A DNA stretch of 64,000 nucleotides from Annona cherimola (GCA_030490835.1 CM059975.1:60441174-60505173); one strand, 5' to 3'. Shown: positions 1 to 11,224, numbered from the stretch's first letter. The notes: generated by a model from the sequence alone, not told the origin. Translations and numbers: made by a program.

Positions 1-30
1 GGCATGATCCTATTTGTTGATTCTAATACA

Positions 31-341
31 GTGCACCCGGGTGCACTTAGGCTCGGTTCACTTGGGTGCATAAATCCATTTTTTTATTTTTTTAAACTTT
101 TTTGTACAACTATTAATCTAAGTGTATTTAACAAGTATATTAAGTTTTACCAATTTTGAAATTACTAAAAATGCCACTGATTTTCAAAAATAAAAAACAA
201 ATATCTAAAAATCTCTAAAAATGGTAAAACTTAATATACATGTTAAATACACTTAGATTAACAGTTGTATAAAAAAGTTTTAAAAAATAAAAACAAACGG
301 CTTAAAGCACCTAAGTGAACCGAACCTAAGTGCACCCAAAT
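31..341. mobile_element. Foldback (long inverted repeat) MITE, copy 1
   Basis: The two ends are near-perfect inverted copies. The left arm reads GGGTGCACTTAGG then CGGTTCACTTGGGTGC; the reverse complement of the right arm gives the same words with few changes. The arms continue inwards (TTAATCTAAGTGTATTTAA near 115 and its complement near 250), so nearly the whole 0.31 kb folds into one hairpin. The outer tip GTGCACCCGGGTGCAC is itself a palindrome. There is no coding capacity. I infer a non-autonomous foldback DNA element; no clear target duplication was found. Confidence 0.7.
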
Positions 342-370
342 GTAAGAAATCACGTTCCCCTGTTTGCTTA

Positions 371-668
371 TACTTCGCTTGGGTCAAAAAATTTATTTTT
401 ACTTTTTTCATAAACTTTTTAATCTAAATGTATTTAATATATAAATTAAAATTTTCAATTTTTTGATATATATTTTTGGATTTTAAAATAGAAGTATTTT
501 AGCCATTTTTAATAGTTGAAATGACTAAAATAAAAATGGCTAAAATACACGTGTTTAAAAATTTTAAAAATGTATTTTCAAAAACGATAAAACTTAGTTT
601 ATATATAATACACTTAGATTAATAAGTGTATGGAAAAAAAAATTGAAAATAGGTTTTCTTGCCCGAAC
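371..668. mobile_element. Foldback MITE, copy 2, same family as copy 1
   Basis: This is a second long inverted repeat lying just downstream of the first. The left arm (CATAAACTTTTTAATCTAAA) pairs with a right arm carrying TTAGATTAATAAGTGTATGG. The core words TTAATCTAARTGTATTTAA and the A/T-rich loop match copy 1, so both are one family at different stages of decay. It is non-coding. The outer tips (TTGGGTCAAAAAA and its partner near 655) are more diverged than in copy 1. Confidence 0.6.
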
Positions 669-706
669 TAACATGATCATGCATGCTAATAAGATTATGC
701 CTCTAT

Positions 707-964
707 GGGTGTGCTAAGGAAGTGATGAAACTTTTGAATGTAATTTTTTTTATAAAATATTTTAAAACAGAAAAAATATTGTGATATGATAGAAACAATG
801 ATAATGAGTAAAGAGAGTAAAGTTAAAATAGATAGATTAATCGTATGAGTAGTTGTGTATAAATGATTGAAAAATAGAATAGTTGTATAGAAAGATATGA
901 AGAAATAACCAAAAAAAGGTTAGTTATGTCGAGTAAAAAGTTTTATATGTAACCAAACATACCC
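707..964 (-). mobile_element. Tourist-like MITE (PIF/Harbinger type)
   Basis: The termini GGGTGTG at 707 and CATACCC at 958-964 form the inverted repeat. The interior matches, in opposite orientation, the MITE copies at 52057 and 55793 (for example TGATATGATAG and AAAGTTAAAATAGATAG). Those copies have TAA target duplications, the PIF/Harbinger signature; here the flanks are only TAT and TAC, so the duplication has decayed. The element is non-coding and lies beside the broken start of the copia fragment that follows. Confidence 0.65.
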
Positions 965-1061
965 TACACGTAATGTCGTTTTTACTTTCAAAAGTCAGTA
1001 GTTTTTTAGGGTGAAAATTACTCCATAATAATGTTATTTTTAAAATTTGATTTAAAATTGA

Positions 1062-2590
1062 AGGAAGATCATTCAATTGAATGAGTAATTAGAAAAATAT
1101 ATGATGTTATCAGAACAAGAGATTCTACACAAATTGTGTAGATACTATGCTTTTGTTTATATATTGAGTTAAGAAAAATTAATTAAGCTCTAAAAGTTGA
1201 AAATTGGATCATGGCGACACAAGAAGAGCTAAATCAATTTGAAAAAATAAGATATGAGAGCTTTTTGCTAAATCAAAAGAGCATTCAATGATTTGAACCA
1301 AACAGATATTTAGAAACAAATTTGATGAAAGTGGATCAATTATTAGAAATAAAACAAGATTAGCAGCTAAAAGATACTTATAAGAAGAAAGAATTAACTT
1401 CGAAGAATACTATGTTCCATTAGTTAGACTTAAAGTTATAAGAATTCTACTTGCTTTTGTATTTCATATAAACTTATTTCAAATGTATATTAAGAGCACA
1501 TTTTTAAATGATTACCTTAGAGAAGAGGTCTATCTTAAGAAACTACCTAATTTTGAAAAAAATGTTCAATTAAATTATGTATATAAATTAACTAAAGCAT
1601 CATATAGACTAAAATAAGCTCCAAGATCTTGGTATGAAAGTAGGCACCACATTATTCATAAAAAATGTGAATTAAAATATATGTAGATGTTATTATATTT
1701 GGAGTTATTAATGAGGCTCTTTACAAGAACTTCTCTAAGTTAATGTAAGAAGAATCCGAAATGAGCATAATGAGTGAACTCAATTTTTTCTTAGATTACA
1801 AATCAAATTAGTCAAGAATAGTACTTACATATATCAATAAGTACATAAAAGAAATGCTTAAGAATTTTGGAATGGAAGAGCGTAAAGGAGAGATAACACC
1901 AATGAGCTCTTCTATCAAGATGGACAAAAATGAAAAAGGTAAACTTGTTTACCAATGCTTATATATAAGCATAATTGGATAATTACTTTATTTGACTACA
2001 TCTAAACCAGATATTCTATTTAATATATGCATGTGCTCTAGATTTCAATTAAATCCTAAGGAGTTATATTTATTAGCAATAAAAAGAATATTTAAATACT
2101 TAGTTGATATACCAAACCTAGGTCCTTGGTATCCTGGAGATTCCTCATTTGACTTAATATGATATCGCAGATTTTGCGGGATGTAAAGTGGATAGAAAGA
2201 GCACTAGCAGAACTTATCAATTCCTTAGCAATATGTTGGTATCTTGGTTTTTAAGGAAATAAACGAGCATTGCTCTTTCCACCATAGAGGTAGAATATAT
2301 AGCCACAAGTTGTTATGCTCAAATATTATGGATAAAACAGTAGTTGATAAAATATGGCTTGAACTAAAATAATATCTCAATTAGATATGATAATATAAGT
2401 GCTATATGTTTAACCAAAAATTCAATTGTCTACTCATGGACAAAGGACATAGATGTTAGATATCATTTTATTAGAGAAAACATTAAAAATCATGATATAT
2501 GTCTAGAATATGTAAGCGAAAAAAATTAGATTGTAGATATTTTTACTAAACCACTTCTGTGGAATTATTCCATGAAATTAGAAGAGAAAC
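1062..2590 (+). pseudogene. pol: Ty1/copia pol remnant (RT and RNase H), element A
   Basis: Three-frame reading shows the C-terminal half of a copia polyprotein with many stops and shifts. In order: the integrase-RT linker (GVRTRSS, then ENWIMA and EELNQFEK near 1200), RT blocks (RNKTRLAAK near 1350, YEEYYVPLVRLK near 1405), a decayed active site reading YVDVIIFG near 1678 where YVDD is expected, NFFLDYKSN-like sequence near 1780, YINKYIKEMLKNFGME near 1830, and an RNase H end with ADFAGCKVDRKST near 2170 and DIFTKPL near 2540. Gag, protease and integrase are missing to the left. The env-like ORF that follows on the same strand points to the SIRE/Maximus lineage. It cannot be functional. Confidence 0.85.
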
Positions 2591-3079
2591 AGGAAGGATA
2601 GACCATGAAAATTAAGGCCATATATCGTCATTAGGATTAACCAAAGGGTGATCATGTTTGTTAGTGTAGCAAAGTATGTGATGTATTATGTGCATAAATT
2701 GTTGTGTAATTGAATAATCGCCATGGATGGTTGATGAGTAAAATAGGAGTAGGATTACATTTGTAAATAGCCAAATCATAGGGAACCCGGTTGAGCGGTC
2801 AGGTCAACTTCAACAAAGCCGACTCAACCTCACCGAAGTCGACCCGACCTATACCAGATTGACTTGGCGTCATGACTTGGGTTTATGGCTGACCTTGGGA
2901 TGGACTATTTTGGCTACCTCCAACATTTTCTCTTCTCTCCTTCTTTTCCCAGGAGATTCCTTGGCCCTCTAAAGATTCCATTTTTACGCTCATAACAATC
3001 CCTCACATTTAGCATTTTCATTCTTCATCATCCATATATCGCATTCCTAATAGGTCCTAAGCAAGTTGAAAGTAAACCT
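2591..3079 (+). other. Post-pol spacer of element A
   Basis: This non-coding stretch lies between the RNase H end and the env-like ORF. It carries several GTCGAC-like and CCGACTC words near 2810-2880, resembling those packed into this family's LTRs. The matching stretch of element B (10742-11224, on -) also holds AAGTCGACT words, so the motif is shared by this spacer and the LTR. No other feature is visible. Confidence 0.5.
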
Positions 3080-4515
3080 TCTAAGAGGAAGGAGATAACC
3101 TCTACATCAATGCCTTCACAAGGTACTCCATCAAACATCACATGAAGGCTATGCACACTGGATAAAAGGGCACCTCTAGAAGATTCTCAACTTTCTTTCG
3201 ACAGGTGGGTTAGATTTCAAGAAGTGAATGCCCTAATTCTGCCATCTCAACAACAACAAGAAGAAAGTAGGACTGATTCTAGTAAAGAAGAAGAAGAAAA
3301 CTATAGCAAAAAGAAGTCCAAATAAGTTCCAAAGAAGAAAGTAATAGAGATACCTTCAAAATATTTTAGAAATCATAACCTGCATAGAAGATTTTACAAG
3401 AACTTCTATGCTGACTCTATTTTTATTCCAAAGAATAAAGATTTTAAATTTTCAAGGGACGACAAGTTTGTTATTGAGCCCATGTTAGATTTCCAAGGGC
3501 GGACAAGCTTGTTGAAAAGGAATATAATATATATCATAAACTTACCTTGCAATTCTATTATTATTGAAGTAATAACAATCATATTACCTTTGTTAAGGGA
3601 GTACAACTGAGGTTTGGCCGGAGCTAAGATAGGCCTTGTACTTGTATTGGTTCGATCCTTGGGTTCCACATGATAAGGAACCATTGCCTAAAGGGTTTAT
3701 GTTATTTGCCTTTTACAATGACTTAACCCAAAGTGATAGATATGTGGAAGGCATAAAATTCCTAAATTACATGGAACTTTCCCCACAATTTTGGGTCCTT
3801 AGACTGCTTGGAGGCTACTATATTTTTCATAAGGGCGGAGGAAGAAATTTTGTAAACCCTGGAAACATTATGGAAGCTAGTAAACTTCAAAAAGATCACT
3901 CTACCCATGTTAATTTTACAAGCTCCTGAACTTAAGAAGGACAATCCAAGGAGCGTAATCCCTTGCAAAATGTGGATTGGCAAGATATTGATGTGATATG
4001 GAATAGATTTGATAGATCAGCCATTTGAAATTTTGTGAATAACTAATGCCATTGATAAGAATCTTCTCTAAGGAATGAAGATAAAAGTGGAACAATTTAG
4101 AGTAGATTAGTCGGTGACTAGGAAATGCCAAATAGAGAGTGAGCAAGCTCAAGTTGATAGTGGGGATCACCATGAGGCTCAACATGAGAAGGAAGCCTAA
4201 GCTAAGGGGGAGGCTCACTCGATGCATCTCATGCATGTGCGCCTTGTACATTTCCCTCTTCACATGACTTTCAAGTCCCACTCACATAAGAGCATTATGC
4301 AAGAATTACGAAACATTAATAGCTCATTGGTAACCATGTATGCAAGGAAAGATAACTTGGAACAAGATCCTTGCAACCTTACTTATGCATTTGCCTCTAG
4401 AGGTTCGCATCAATTAATGCCCTCTGTCAATCCACTTGTTCAACATTCTTGGGCCTCATCCCCCGATCATGCATATTATCCATCCTTAACATTGATTTCA
4501 TATGCTCCTAGTTAG
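3080..4515 (+). pseudogene. SIRE-type post-pol env-like ORF, fossil copy 1
   Basis: This lies downstream of copia RNase H on the same strand, where SIRE-type elements carry an extra ORF. Readable blocks in order: a glutamine and acidic stretch (3240-3310), HRRFYKNFY near 3380, DFQG near 3490, VPHDKEPLPKG near 3665, LRLLGGYYIFHKGGGRN near 3795, and MKIKVEQFRVD near 4077. The same blocks recur in the same order at 7775-9177 on -, and the C-terminal part recurs at 42864-43500. The long C-terminus is Ser/His/Pro-rich. The FYxxF and GW-like layout recalls the plant transposon-associated domain often annotated as 'putative plant transposon protein', but I could not confirm this. Several stops and frameshifts make it a fossil. 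Whether it was ever an envelope protein is unproven. Confidence 0.6.
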
Positions 4516-5025
4516 TTTCACTTCATCAAAGACTCTATAACCTACGTTCCTTGTAGCCCCTTTTCTTTTTATTGATCGACAAGAATGGGGAGACGAGATT
4601 TACAGTTTTAAGAAAGGGATAACATGTATTTAGGAGATTATTACTTTGATTGGTTAGTCATGATGTGAATAATTGTATAATGAATTGTGAATTGTCAATG
4701 TTTGCGATGTATTCTGGCTTGGTTTGAGATTTTTAATTTGTAAAAATGTCAAAATTTCGTAAAACGTGAAATGAAATAAATGTATTCTGTTGTAAATTAT
4801 AAACTTTAAAATTAATAATGAATTAGAACAATTCATGGAATGAAAAAATATAAGTGTGGTTGAGAAGTTTGAATGAACGTTCGCATCTTGATAAAAGGAT
4901 GATATAAATATCAAATAAATATTATACTGAATGATCAATGATGATAATTTGATTGAATATATCATAAGACAAATAGATGAAAGGTTTACATTTTAATTAG
5001 TTTTCTCAATAATAAAAAAGAAGAA
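4516..5025 (+). other. 3' untranslated tail and polypurine tracts of element A
   Basis: A purine run (GACAAGAATGGGGAGACGAG at 4578-4597) follows the env-like ORF, as in element B, where GACAAAAAGGGGGAGAGG holds the same position. A second run, AATAAAAAAGAAGAAGA at 5011-5027, abuts the LTR and would be the plus-strand primer. The rest is AT-rich and non-coding. Confidence 0.5.
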
Positions 5026-5420
5026 GATTGTGAACTCAATTGCAAAAAATCACAAATTAATGATGGTTTTAATGATTAACAATTCAATCAAAATGAAATA
5101 TTACTACTAACGTCTCATGATAAGTGTATAAAAGTATTTAATTCAAAAACTCAAAGATTTGAGAGGAATCCAAGATATATAAATCATATTCAAAGTGCAG
5201 ACAAGTGAAATCGCAATTTAAGTTGACACCACGTACAACCTAGGTGAAGCATACCCCAAGTCAACCTTGACTATGACTTAAGAAAGAAAATAGATAAAGA
5301 TAAGTCTCCGAAACACAATGGATTGCAAAGTCATACAACCAAGTCGACCTCAATTGCTACTTGAGACTGAAAAAAGGTGAAAAAGAGTCTATAGAACACA
5401 TTGGATTCCAAAGTCGCATA
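5026..5420 (+). mobile_element. 3' LTR of element A, first part
   Basis: It begins TTGTGAACTCAATTG, matching the sense start of element B's LTRs (TGTTGTGAACTCAATT), with TTTTAATGATTAACAA just inside. Words such as CAAGTCGACCTCAA and CCAAGTCAACC near 5260-5350 show the array typical of this LTR. It stops abruptly at 5420, where element B begins; the rest resumes at 17802. The bases GCATA (5416-5420) and ACATA (17797-17801) are the slightly decayed target duplication of B. Confidence 0.75.
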
Positions 5421-7288
5421 TGTTGGTTCCGTGTTTATGGCAAAACTGAAGATGGAAGGAGTGAATTGGGTTCTTTAAACTTCTTTAGAGATTAAAACTT
5501 TAATCGCTTATGAGATTAGTGTCCTTGAATGAAAACGTGGAGAGTAAATAGAGCAAGTAAAATTACACAAATAATGGGTGAATTGGGTTCTTTAAACTTC
5601 TTTGGTCATTAAAACTTTAACCCCTTGTGTGATTAGTCCCCTTGAATGAAAATGGGAAGAGTAAATCAAGCAAGAAAATCACACACAAAGGACATAAGCA
5701 ATTATAGTGGTTCAGAACAATTTTCCCTATGCCTCTCTTCTAAGAACACACCCTCTTGTGTCTTGGGTTCTACTATTTCAACAATGGTACAATTAAAGCT
5801 CTTGCTCTCTTCTAGATCATAGGTCTAGGAGGCCTTTACAATCATAGCATAAGTAGACGGTGAGCTCCACTCTAATCATACACTACTTATCTTTATTTTG
5901 CCTTAGTCTCTAACACCAAGCCAAGTAGTAATACAATATGAATCAGAAAATGAAATCTACACGATAAAGATTGTGTAGAGCAGATTCAGTGCAGGAGGGA
6001 ACTCTTGGAAGGTTGAGATGGATGCGAAGTTGCAGCTCTTGTAGTGAAAATAAGAGTTTCTCTTTGTAGAACACTTAATACATACTTGAAAGCTTGTAGG
6101 AGGGAAGGGGTAAGCTTAGTGAATGCTCAAGCTAACTCTCATAACTCCTCTTGACGTACTAGTAAATAGATGTAGAATTATTTTTAACGTTGGAGGGTAG
6201 GTGACATGCATTGAATGCGAAAATATTCGAATTTTTTCAACTGTTATAAGCCAAATTGCATCTGGAGTTGACTTCGGATGCAACTTCACCCTAGTTGTAA
6301 GTTGGAGTAGACTTAGGTTGTAGCTTCAGCCTCATCATTCCTTTTCAAGAGGGTTCCTTCTTGATTATCATTCCAAGTTCCAACTTTAGGTCGACTTAGT
6401 CTGAGACTTGACCCAAGTCGCAAGTGAGACTTGGGTTGTGACTTTGCTTTGCATTATAGACTTTGGGACTTTAAATCTTCATAAATTAAGTACTTTGATC
6501 TTCGTGCTCTAATGTATTTCATTGTTTAACCCTCTTAGACTTAGTTTCCATTTGGTCTTCTCAACTTTCATGTGGTCTTTGACATATACCTCTCTTTGAT
6601 TCAAGTCTTGTACTTGAGACTTCAACTCTTCTTGATCTACTTTTGTGGGCTTTTATCTTCAATTCTTCAAGATACGTAATCCTTAAGTTGCATTTGATGA
6701 TGTTTGAGCACAGTTCTTCAAGTCTTGAGCAAGTCGTATACTTGATTCGACCTGGATATGAAATTTGACCCAAGTTCTAACTAGAGTCGACTCGGGTGTG
6801 CAACTTTAGTATTCATTGCACACTTGATTCTTCAAAAATTTCATTCTAGTGCTTAAGTGCTTCAAGTCTCATTGATGAGTCAACTCCATGTGTGCCTTCA
6901 CCCAAGTTGCATGTTGGAGTCAACTTGGGATGCGACTTGACTCCTTTTGGTTCTTCATTGGTGGCCTAAAGTCTTCCCAAGTCGCAAGCTAAGTTGACTT
7001 GGATTGCGATTTGATCCAAGTGGTACACAAAGTTAACTTCAGTTGTGACTTTGCTTGCTCACACATCCACAATTTCAGCATTTGGAAAGATGACCTTTGA
7101 AGTCAAACCTAGAGTCGACTTGGGTATCGACTTGACTTGACTCTGTAACTTGAACTGTCATGACTTGCTTTTGGAAAATTGTAACTTAAGATATTGTACC
7201 AAAAAGGTTAGTACCCTTAAGCTCTCAATTTGGGTTTTTAATCATTAAAACATGGATTGTACTTGATTTGTTAATTGAGTTCACAACA
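5421..7288 (-). mobile_element. 3' LTR of element B
   Basis: On + the boundaries are TGTTGGTTCCGTGTTTATGG at 5421 and GAGTTCACAACA ending at 7288. Conserved blocks shared with the other copies include TTATAGTGGTTC near 5702, the 'cttgtgtcttgggttc' box near 5754, GCACTTAATACA-like sequence near 6070, and a long field from 6250 to 7160 packed with AAGTCGACTT, CAAGTCGCA, TGCGACTTG and GACTTGACCC words. No ORF is supported. Confidence 0.85.
5461..5694. repeat. Tandem duplication inside B's 3' LTR (2 x about 117 bp)
   Basis: GTGAATTGGGTTCTTTAAAC begins at 5461 and again at 5578, each followed by the same 'attaaaactttaa' and 'gagtaaat' blocks. The same duplication is at 15958 and 16077 in the 5' LTR, so it predates insertion of this copy. 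The other SIRE LTRs in the window have a single unit. Confidence 0.8.
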
Positions 7289-7774
7289 ATCTCATCCTTT
7301 TTTATGATTGACAAAACCGATTTTGAGAATTAAACTTTCTCCTTTTGTTAAACATTTAACTTGTCATAGAAACCAGTTTCATACTTCAAATTATTAGTTG
7401 CATATAAATAGACACCATATCAAACATTGTTTCAATCCAAAATTTCAAATGAATAATTATTATAACAAACAGTAGATGACACAATAAAAGATAAACATTT
7501 TCATTAATTCAATTTCACTTTCATTACATATCATCTTTCAACCAAAAATCCAAAGTATCCTAGATACATGCTACCCAACCCAAAATGTCACATGTAACTC
7601 TCATCTCTCTCTCCCCTCTCCCCCCTTTTTGTCAAACATAAAAAATGATGCAAAGAAAGCTTCAAAGATAGGTGGGATTTGTAGAAAATGAAACGGGACA
7701 CATTGTATAACATGTGAACTTGAGAGATATGATCATAAGAGAGTGAATCATATTGGGAAGTGGAATCATAGAGG
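7289..7774 (-). other. 3' untranslated tail and polypurine tracts of element B
   Basis: On - the sequence touching the LTR is AAAAAAGGATGAGAT, a short purine tract. Further upstream lies GACAAAAAGGGGGAGAGG and a GA-rich run (complement of 7601-7634), which follows the env-like ORF just as in element A. Between them is non-coding AT-rich DNA. Confidence 0.6.
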
Positions 7775-9177
7775 TTAAAGGGGGGATTGGATTAGTCTTG
7801 AACAGTGGTTCAACACTATAGATTCTCCCCAATGTGAATCCAAGTCAAGGAGACTTGGAATAGGCAAACTTCTTCTAGATTCGGAAGTAAGATGATATTT
7901 GATCCTAAATATTTCTCCTTCAAGGTGGGCTTGCTTGGCATGCTTTTGGGTCATTGAGAAATGGAGAGGGCCCAATTCTTGAGAGATCCTAGACTCTAAT
8001 TCCTATAAATGATTAAGAATGATAGAGATGTCAAGATGAGGAGTTTGGGTAGGTCTAGGAGATGCTCTTGAACCTTCAAGGGAGTGAGATGCATGGGACA
8101 AAGGTGACTGGGGCCTGGGTGATGGACGGGGAGATGGATGAAAAGATTCATGAGGAGCGGGGGCCTTCCCCTCAAATGGTGCCTCTTCTCTCGCAGGCTT
8201 CTGTGGAAAGCCTCCTCCCCTCAAATGGTGCCTCTTCTCTTGCAGGCTTCTGTGGAAAGCCTCCTCCCTTCCTAGCTTGAATTCGCACTACTCTGAATTC
8301 TTCGATATCTACCTTCATCCTTGTAAGTAAGGCTTTATTGATAGCATTCATTGATTTGAGCACCTCAACTGGTTCTTCCTCTAAATCAACTTGATATCTC
8401 TTAAGGATTTTAGTAATCCAAGTCCCATAGGGTAGTATTCCTCAAGGATTATCCTTCTTGAGCTCCATGCCTCTATAAACAACCAAGGCAAGCTAACCCT
8501 TTTTCTGTTTACGACTTTCTATAGAATTTTGGCTTCTTAAGGGTGAACTTGATTTCGTCCTCCTCCCATGGGATAGATGTAGTGGGCAATTAAAAGTCTC
8601 AATACTCTTAGTTGAGGTGGTAAATCCATGTAATGTAGAACCATGATGCCCTCATGGTATTTGTAACTTCCATTTAGCTAACTGTACATTCTTAATAAAG
8701 AATGTCCTTTTGGAATAGGCTCCTCATCTTGTGGAACCCCAAGTATTTTAGCAATGCAAAACTTGAAACAAGATCTTGTAACACCATGACCTTGTCCTAG
8801 GTCAATCTCTTTGCCCTTAACAAATGTGGTTAACTCTTTATTACTTTAAAGATAGTAAAATTTTCTCGTCAAGTCAATGTAAAATTTGCGTTCTTGTTTA
8901 ATTAGGCTGGACCAACCTTGAAAATTCAACAATTCCTCTATATCAAACTCATATTCCCATAAGAATTCAAAATCTATGATTTTCAGCGGAAATGTGTTTC
9001 TTTCATAAAAATGCTTATAAAATCGCCTATGTTGTTGCCCTATTCTAAAATATTCAACTAACATCTTAAGAACTTGTGCCTTTTGAGTGGGAGCACTTGA
9101 ACTCTCGGTTTTTTCGCTAGCAAAAGATGGAGACAGGTTACCTTCTTTAAATCGGGCCCGACATCTATTAGAAGTAG
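7775..9177 (-). pseudogene. SIRE-type env-like ORF, fossil copy 2
   Basis: Read right to left, blocks in order are: a Ser/Thr/acidic stretch (9050-9140), RRFYKHFYERNTFPLK near 8990, LLNFQGWSSLI near 8920, VPQDEEPIPKG near 8730, LRVLRLL near 8600, TWITKIL near 8425, NAINKALLTRMKVDIEEFRV near 8320, then a Pro/Ser/His-rich tail with two near-identical segments GGGFPQKPAREEAPFEG (8171-8290). The block order equals copy 1 (3080-4515), so the two are homologous. The proline/serine tail would suit an extended or glycosylated region, but no clear signal peptide or membrane segment is visible in the decayed reading. Stops and shifts occur throughout. A solo LTR interrupts its N-terminal end at 9178. 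Confidence 0.6.
8162..8278. repeat. Short tandem repeat in the env-like ORF (2 x about 55 bp)
   Basis: The block 'cccctcaaatggtgcctctt' occurs at 8169 and again near 8217, each followed by 'tgcaggcttctgtggaaagc'. It encodes the duplicated GGGFPQKPAREEAPFEG segment on -. Copies 1 and 3 of the ORF do not show this duplication. Confidence 0.7.
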
Positions 9178-10741
9178 TTACCTCTAGCAAATCAAGCACA
9201 ACCCATATTTTGATAATTAACAACTCGGTTTGAGAAGTTTTTAGATACTAACAAGTGTGTTAGATTAGTTTAAAATTAGAAAGTTTCAAGCTCAAGGCAT
9301 TACAGGTCAAGTCGCAGAGTCAAGTCGATACTTAAGCCACTCTAGTATCGACTTCAACAGGCGATTTTTGGACAACGTTGAAATTATGGATGCTTGTGCA
9401 AGTAAAGTCGCACCTAAAGTCGACTTCGCATGTGACTTGGGTCAAGTTGTAACTCAAGTCGACCCCACCAGCGATTTAGATAAACTTTAGGGCTCCGATG
9501 CTGAATTTGATGAAGTCAAGTCACAACCCAAGTTGACTCCAACATATGACTTGAGTGAAGTCCCAGATGAAGTTGACTCAGCCATACGACTAGAGTTAAG
9601 ATGCACCTCAAGTCAACCTCAGCATTTGACTTGAGCACACGAATGGTTCAAACAACAACACCTTGCTATAATCTAAGATCCAAGTCACAAGTTTATTGAT
9701 AAAGTTTCAAAGGGACAATGACTAAGTACATGATTTAGAAGAACTGATGTCTATTTGTAAAAATGAAAGTTTTGAAACTATGATATGAAGAAACAAAGGG
9801 CATATATGTCATCAGACTAAGCCTGTGAAGTATTAAAGTTCCAATGAGTATGGTGAATTATGAAGTAGCAATCCAAGTTGATTTCACATGCGACTTGGGT
9901 TAATTCGAGGCCAAGTGGACCTCAAAGTGGAACTTGTGACTTGAAGACAAAAGTGCTAAAGACTGAAGTCACAACCCGAGTACACTCCAGTCTGCGACTT
10001 GGGTGAAGTCGCACATGAAGTTGACTCCGAGTGCGACTTGGATCGTAATGGTCGAAAAAATTTGAACGTTGTCGCATTAGATGCACGCCACCTAAGTTGT
10101 AATGCTTGAATTTATTCCCACTCTATTTAAGACACGTCAAATGAAGAGGAGAGGGTTAGCTAGAGCATTGATTAAGCTTTCACCTTCCAACTTACAAGCA
10201 TTCAACTGATTATTTAAGTACTCTACAAGAAGAACGCTGTCATTTATTGCAAGTGCTAAAGCGATCTTTCTCAAATTCACTCTACATGTTCTTCCTCGTG
10301 CTAAAATTTCCTCTACACCATCTATAAAGTATAGACTCTTTCTTTTATTCACTCTTTTGTGATTCCACTTGATTTGGTATTGGAGACCAAGATTAAGTGA
10401 AGATTAGTGTGTGGTTGGAGTGTGACTCACCACCTACCTGTGTGAAAATTGTAAAGGCTCCCTAGAGCTGAAATTTAGAAGAGAGCAAGGGTTTTAGTTG
10501 TAATACTATTGATATAGTGGAACCCAAGACACAAATGTATGCTCTTTGAGAAGTGGAGTAGGGAGGGCTGTCCCGAACCATTACAATCTTGTGTGTCAGT
10601 ATTATTGCCTTATTTACACATCCATTCTATATGTTTTCATTCAAGGGGACTAAATCTATAAGGGATTAAAATTAATACAATAAAAGAATTTTAAAAGAAG
10701 CCAATTCACCCCTCTTCTCTTTAGTTTTGCCAAGACCAACA
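9178..10741 (+). mobile_element. SIRE-family solo LTR C, nested in the env-like ORF of B
   Basis: Sense is +, opposite to element B. Near the left end, CAAATCAAGCACAACCCATA aligns with the inner start of other LTRs; the right end GTTTTGCCAAGACCAACA matches their 3' end. Inside lie a field of AAGTCGCAACCC and AAGTCGACTTCGC words (9310-10090), the TATA-like CTATTTAAGACAC at 10123, and the 'gaacccaagacacaaatg' box near 10520. The first bases (expected TGTTGTGAACTC) are changed or lost, and I found no clean target duplication, so the left edge is uncertain by about 20 bp. It splits the env-like ORF from its upstream spacer. Confidence 0.7.
10121..10133 (+). promoter_or_regulatory. Putative TATA box of SIRE LTR C
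   Basis: CTCTATTTAAGAC is conserved with LTR H (CTATTTAAGACACTC on -, near 21202), and a stronger CTATATAAAACACC sits at the same place in LTR G (complement near 47690). A tract of similar composition follows in all three. I infer the core promoter, placing transcription start about 30 bp downstream. Confidence 0.5.
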
Positions 10742-11224
10742 TGTTGGCTCCTGAAAATCACCTCATGGGTGTTGGAACACAACAACTTAGAGACCAGGCA
10801 TTTGGTGGGTTTAGAAAAAAAATTTGGTAGACATTTCAAGTAAAATGGAAGGATATGTGATGGGTTTTCAAATGGAATTCAAAGTGGGAGATTGGGGTCT
10901 TGGTGGGTTTTGTGCTTAGGAGAGAGGATGGAAGAGAAAATGTAAGAAAATGAGATTTAAAGCTCAAATAGGTAGCTAGATGATCGCCTGCCCGAGGTTG
11001 ACTCCAAACCTTTAGTCAAGTTCGAAGTCGACTTTCAACTTGGGCTGAGTATAGTCGACTTGGCTCCATCGACCCAAGTGAATATGCAATTTATATGTTA
11101 ACGCTTTCTCCTAAATGAATTTAATGAACACCCATGAACATTATAAGACATATATTTGCACAAACAACATAATCCAACAAATTTGTGTTAAATAACTAAC
11201 TATTTTCCAATTTTGGGCTTCAAT
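10742..11224 (-). other. Post-RNase H spacer of element B
   Basis: This non-coding stretch lies between RNase H and the env-like ORF, cut at its 3' side by solo LTR C. On - it contains AAGTCGACT and GAAAGTCGACTTCG words near 10985-11060, like the LTR field, and C-rich leader sequence resembling 2880-3060 of element A. No separate gene is seen. Confidence 0.5.

Noticed and set aside
6250..7160. Satellite or centromeric tandem repeat
   Set aside because: The AAGTCGACTT words are irregularly spaced and always sit inside a bounded LTR, so this is an LTR-internal array, not a satellite.
8003..8280. Small proline-rich host protein on either strand
   Set aside because: The minus frame is continuous with the env-like ORF of element B, and the plus frame is its shadow.
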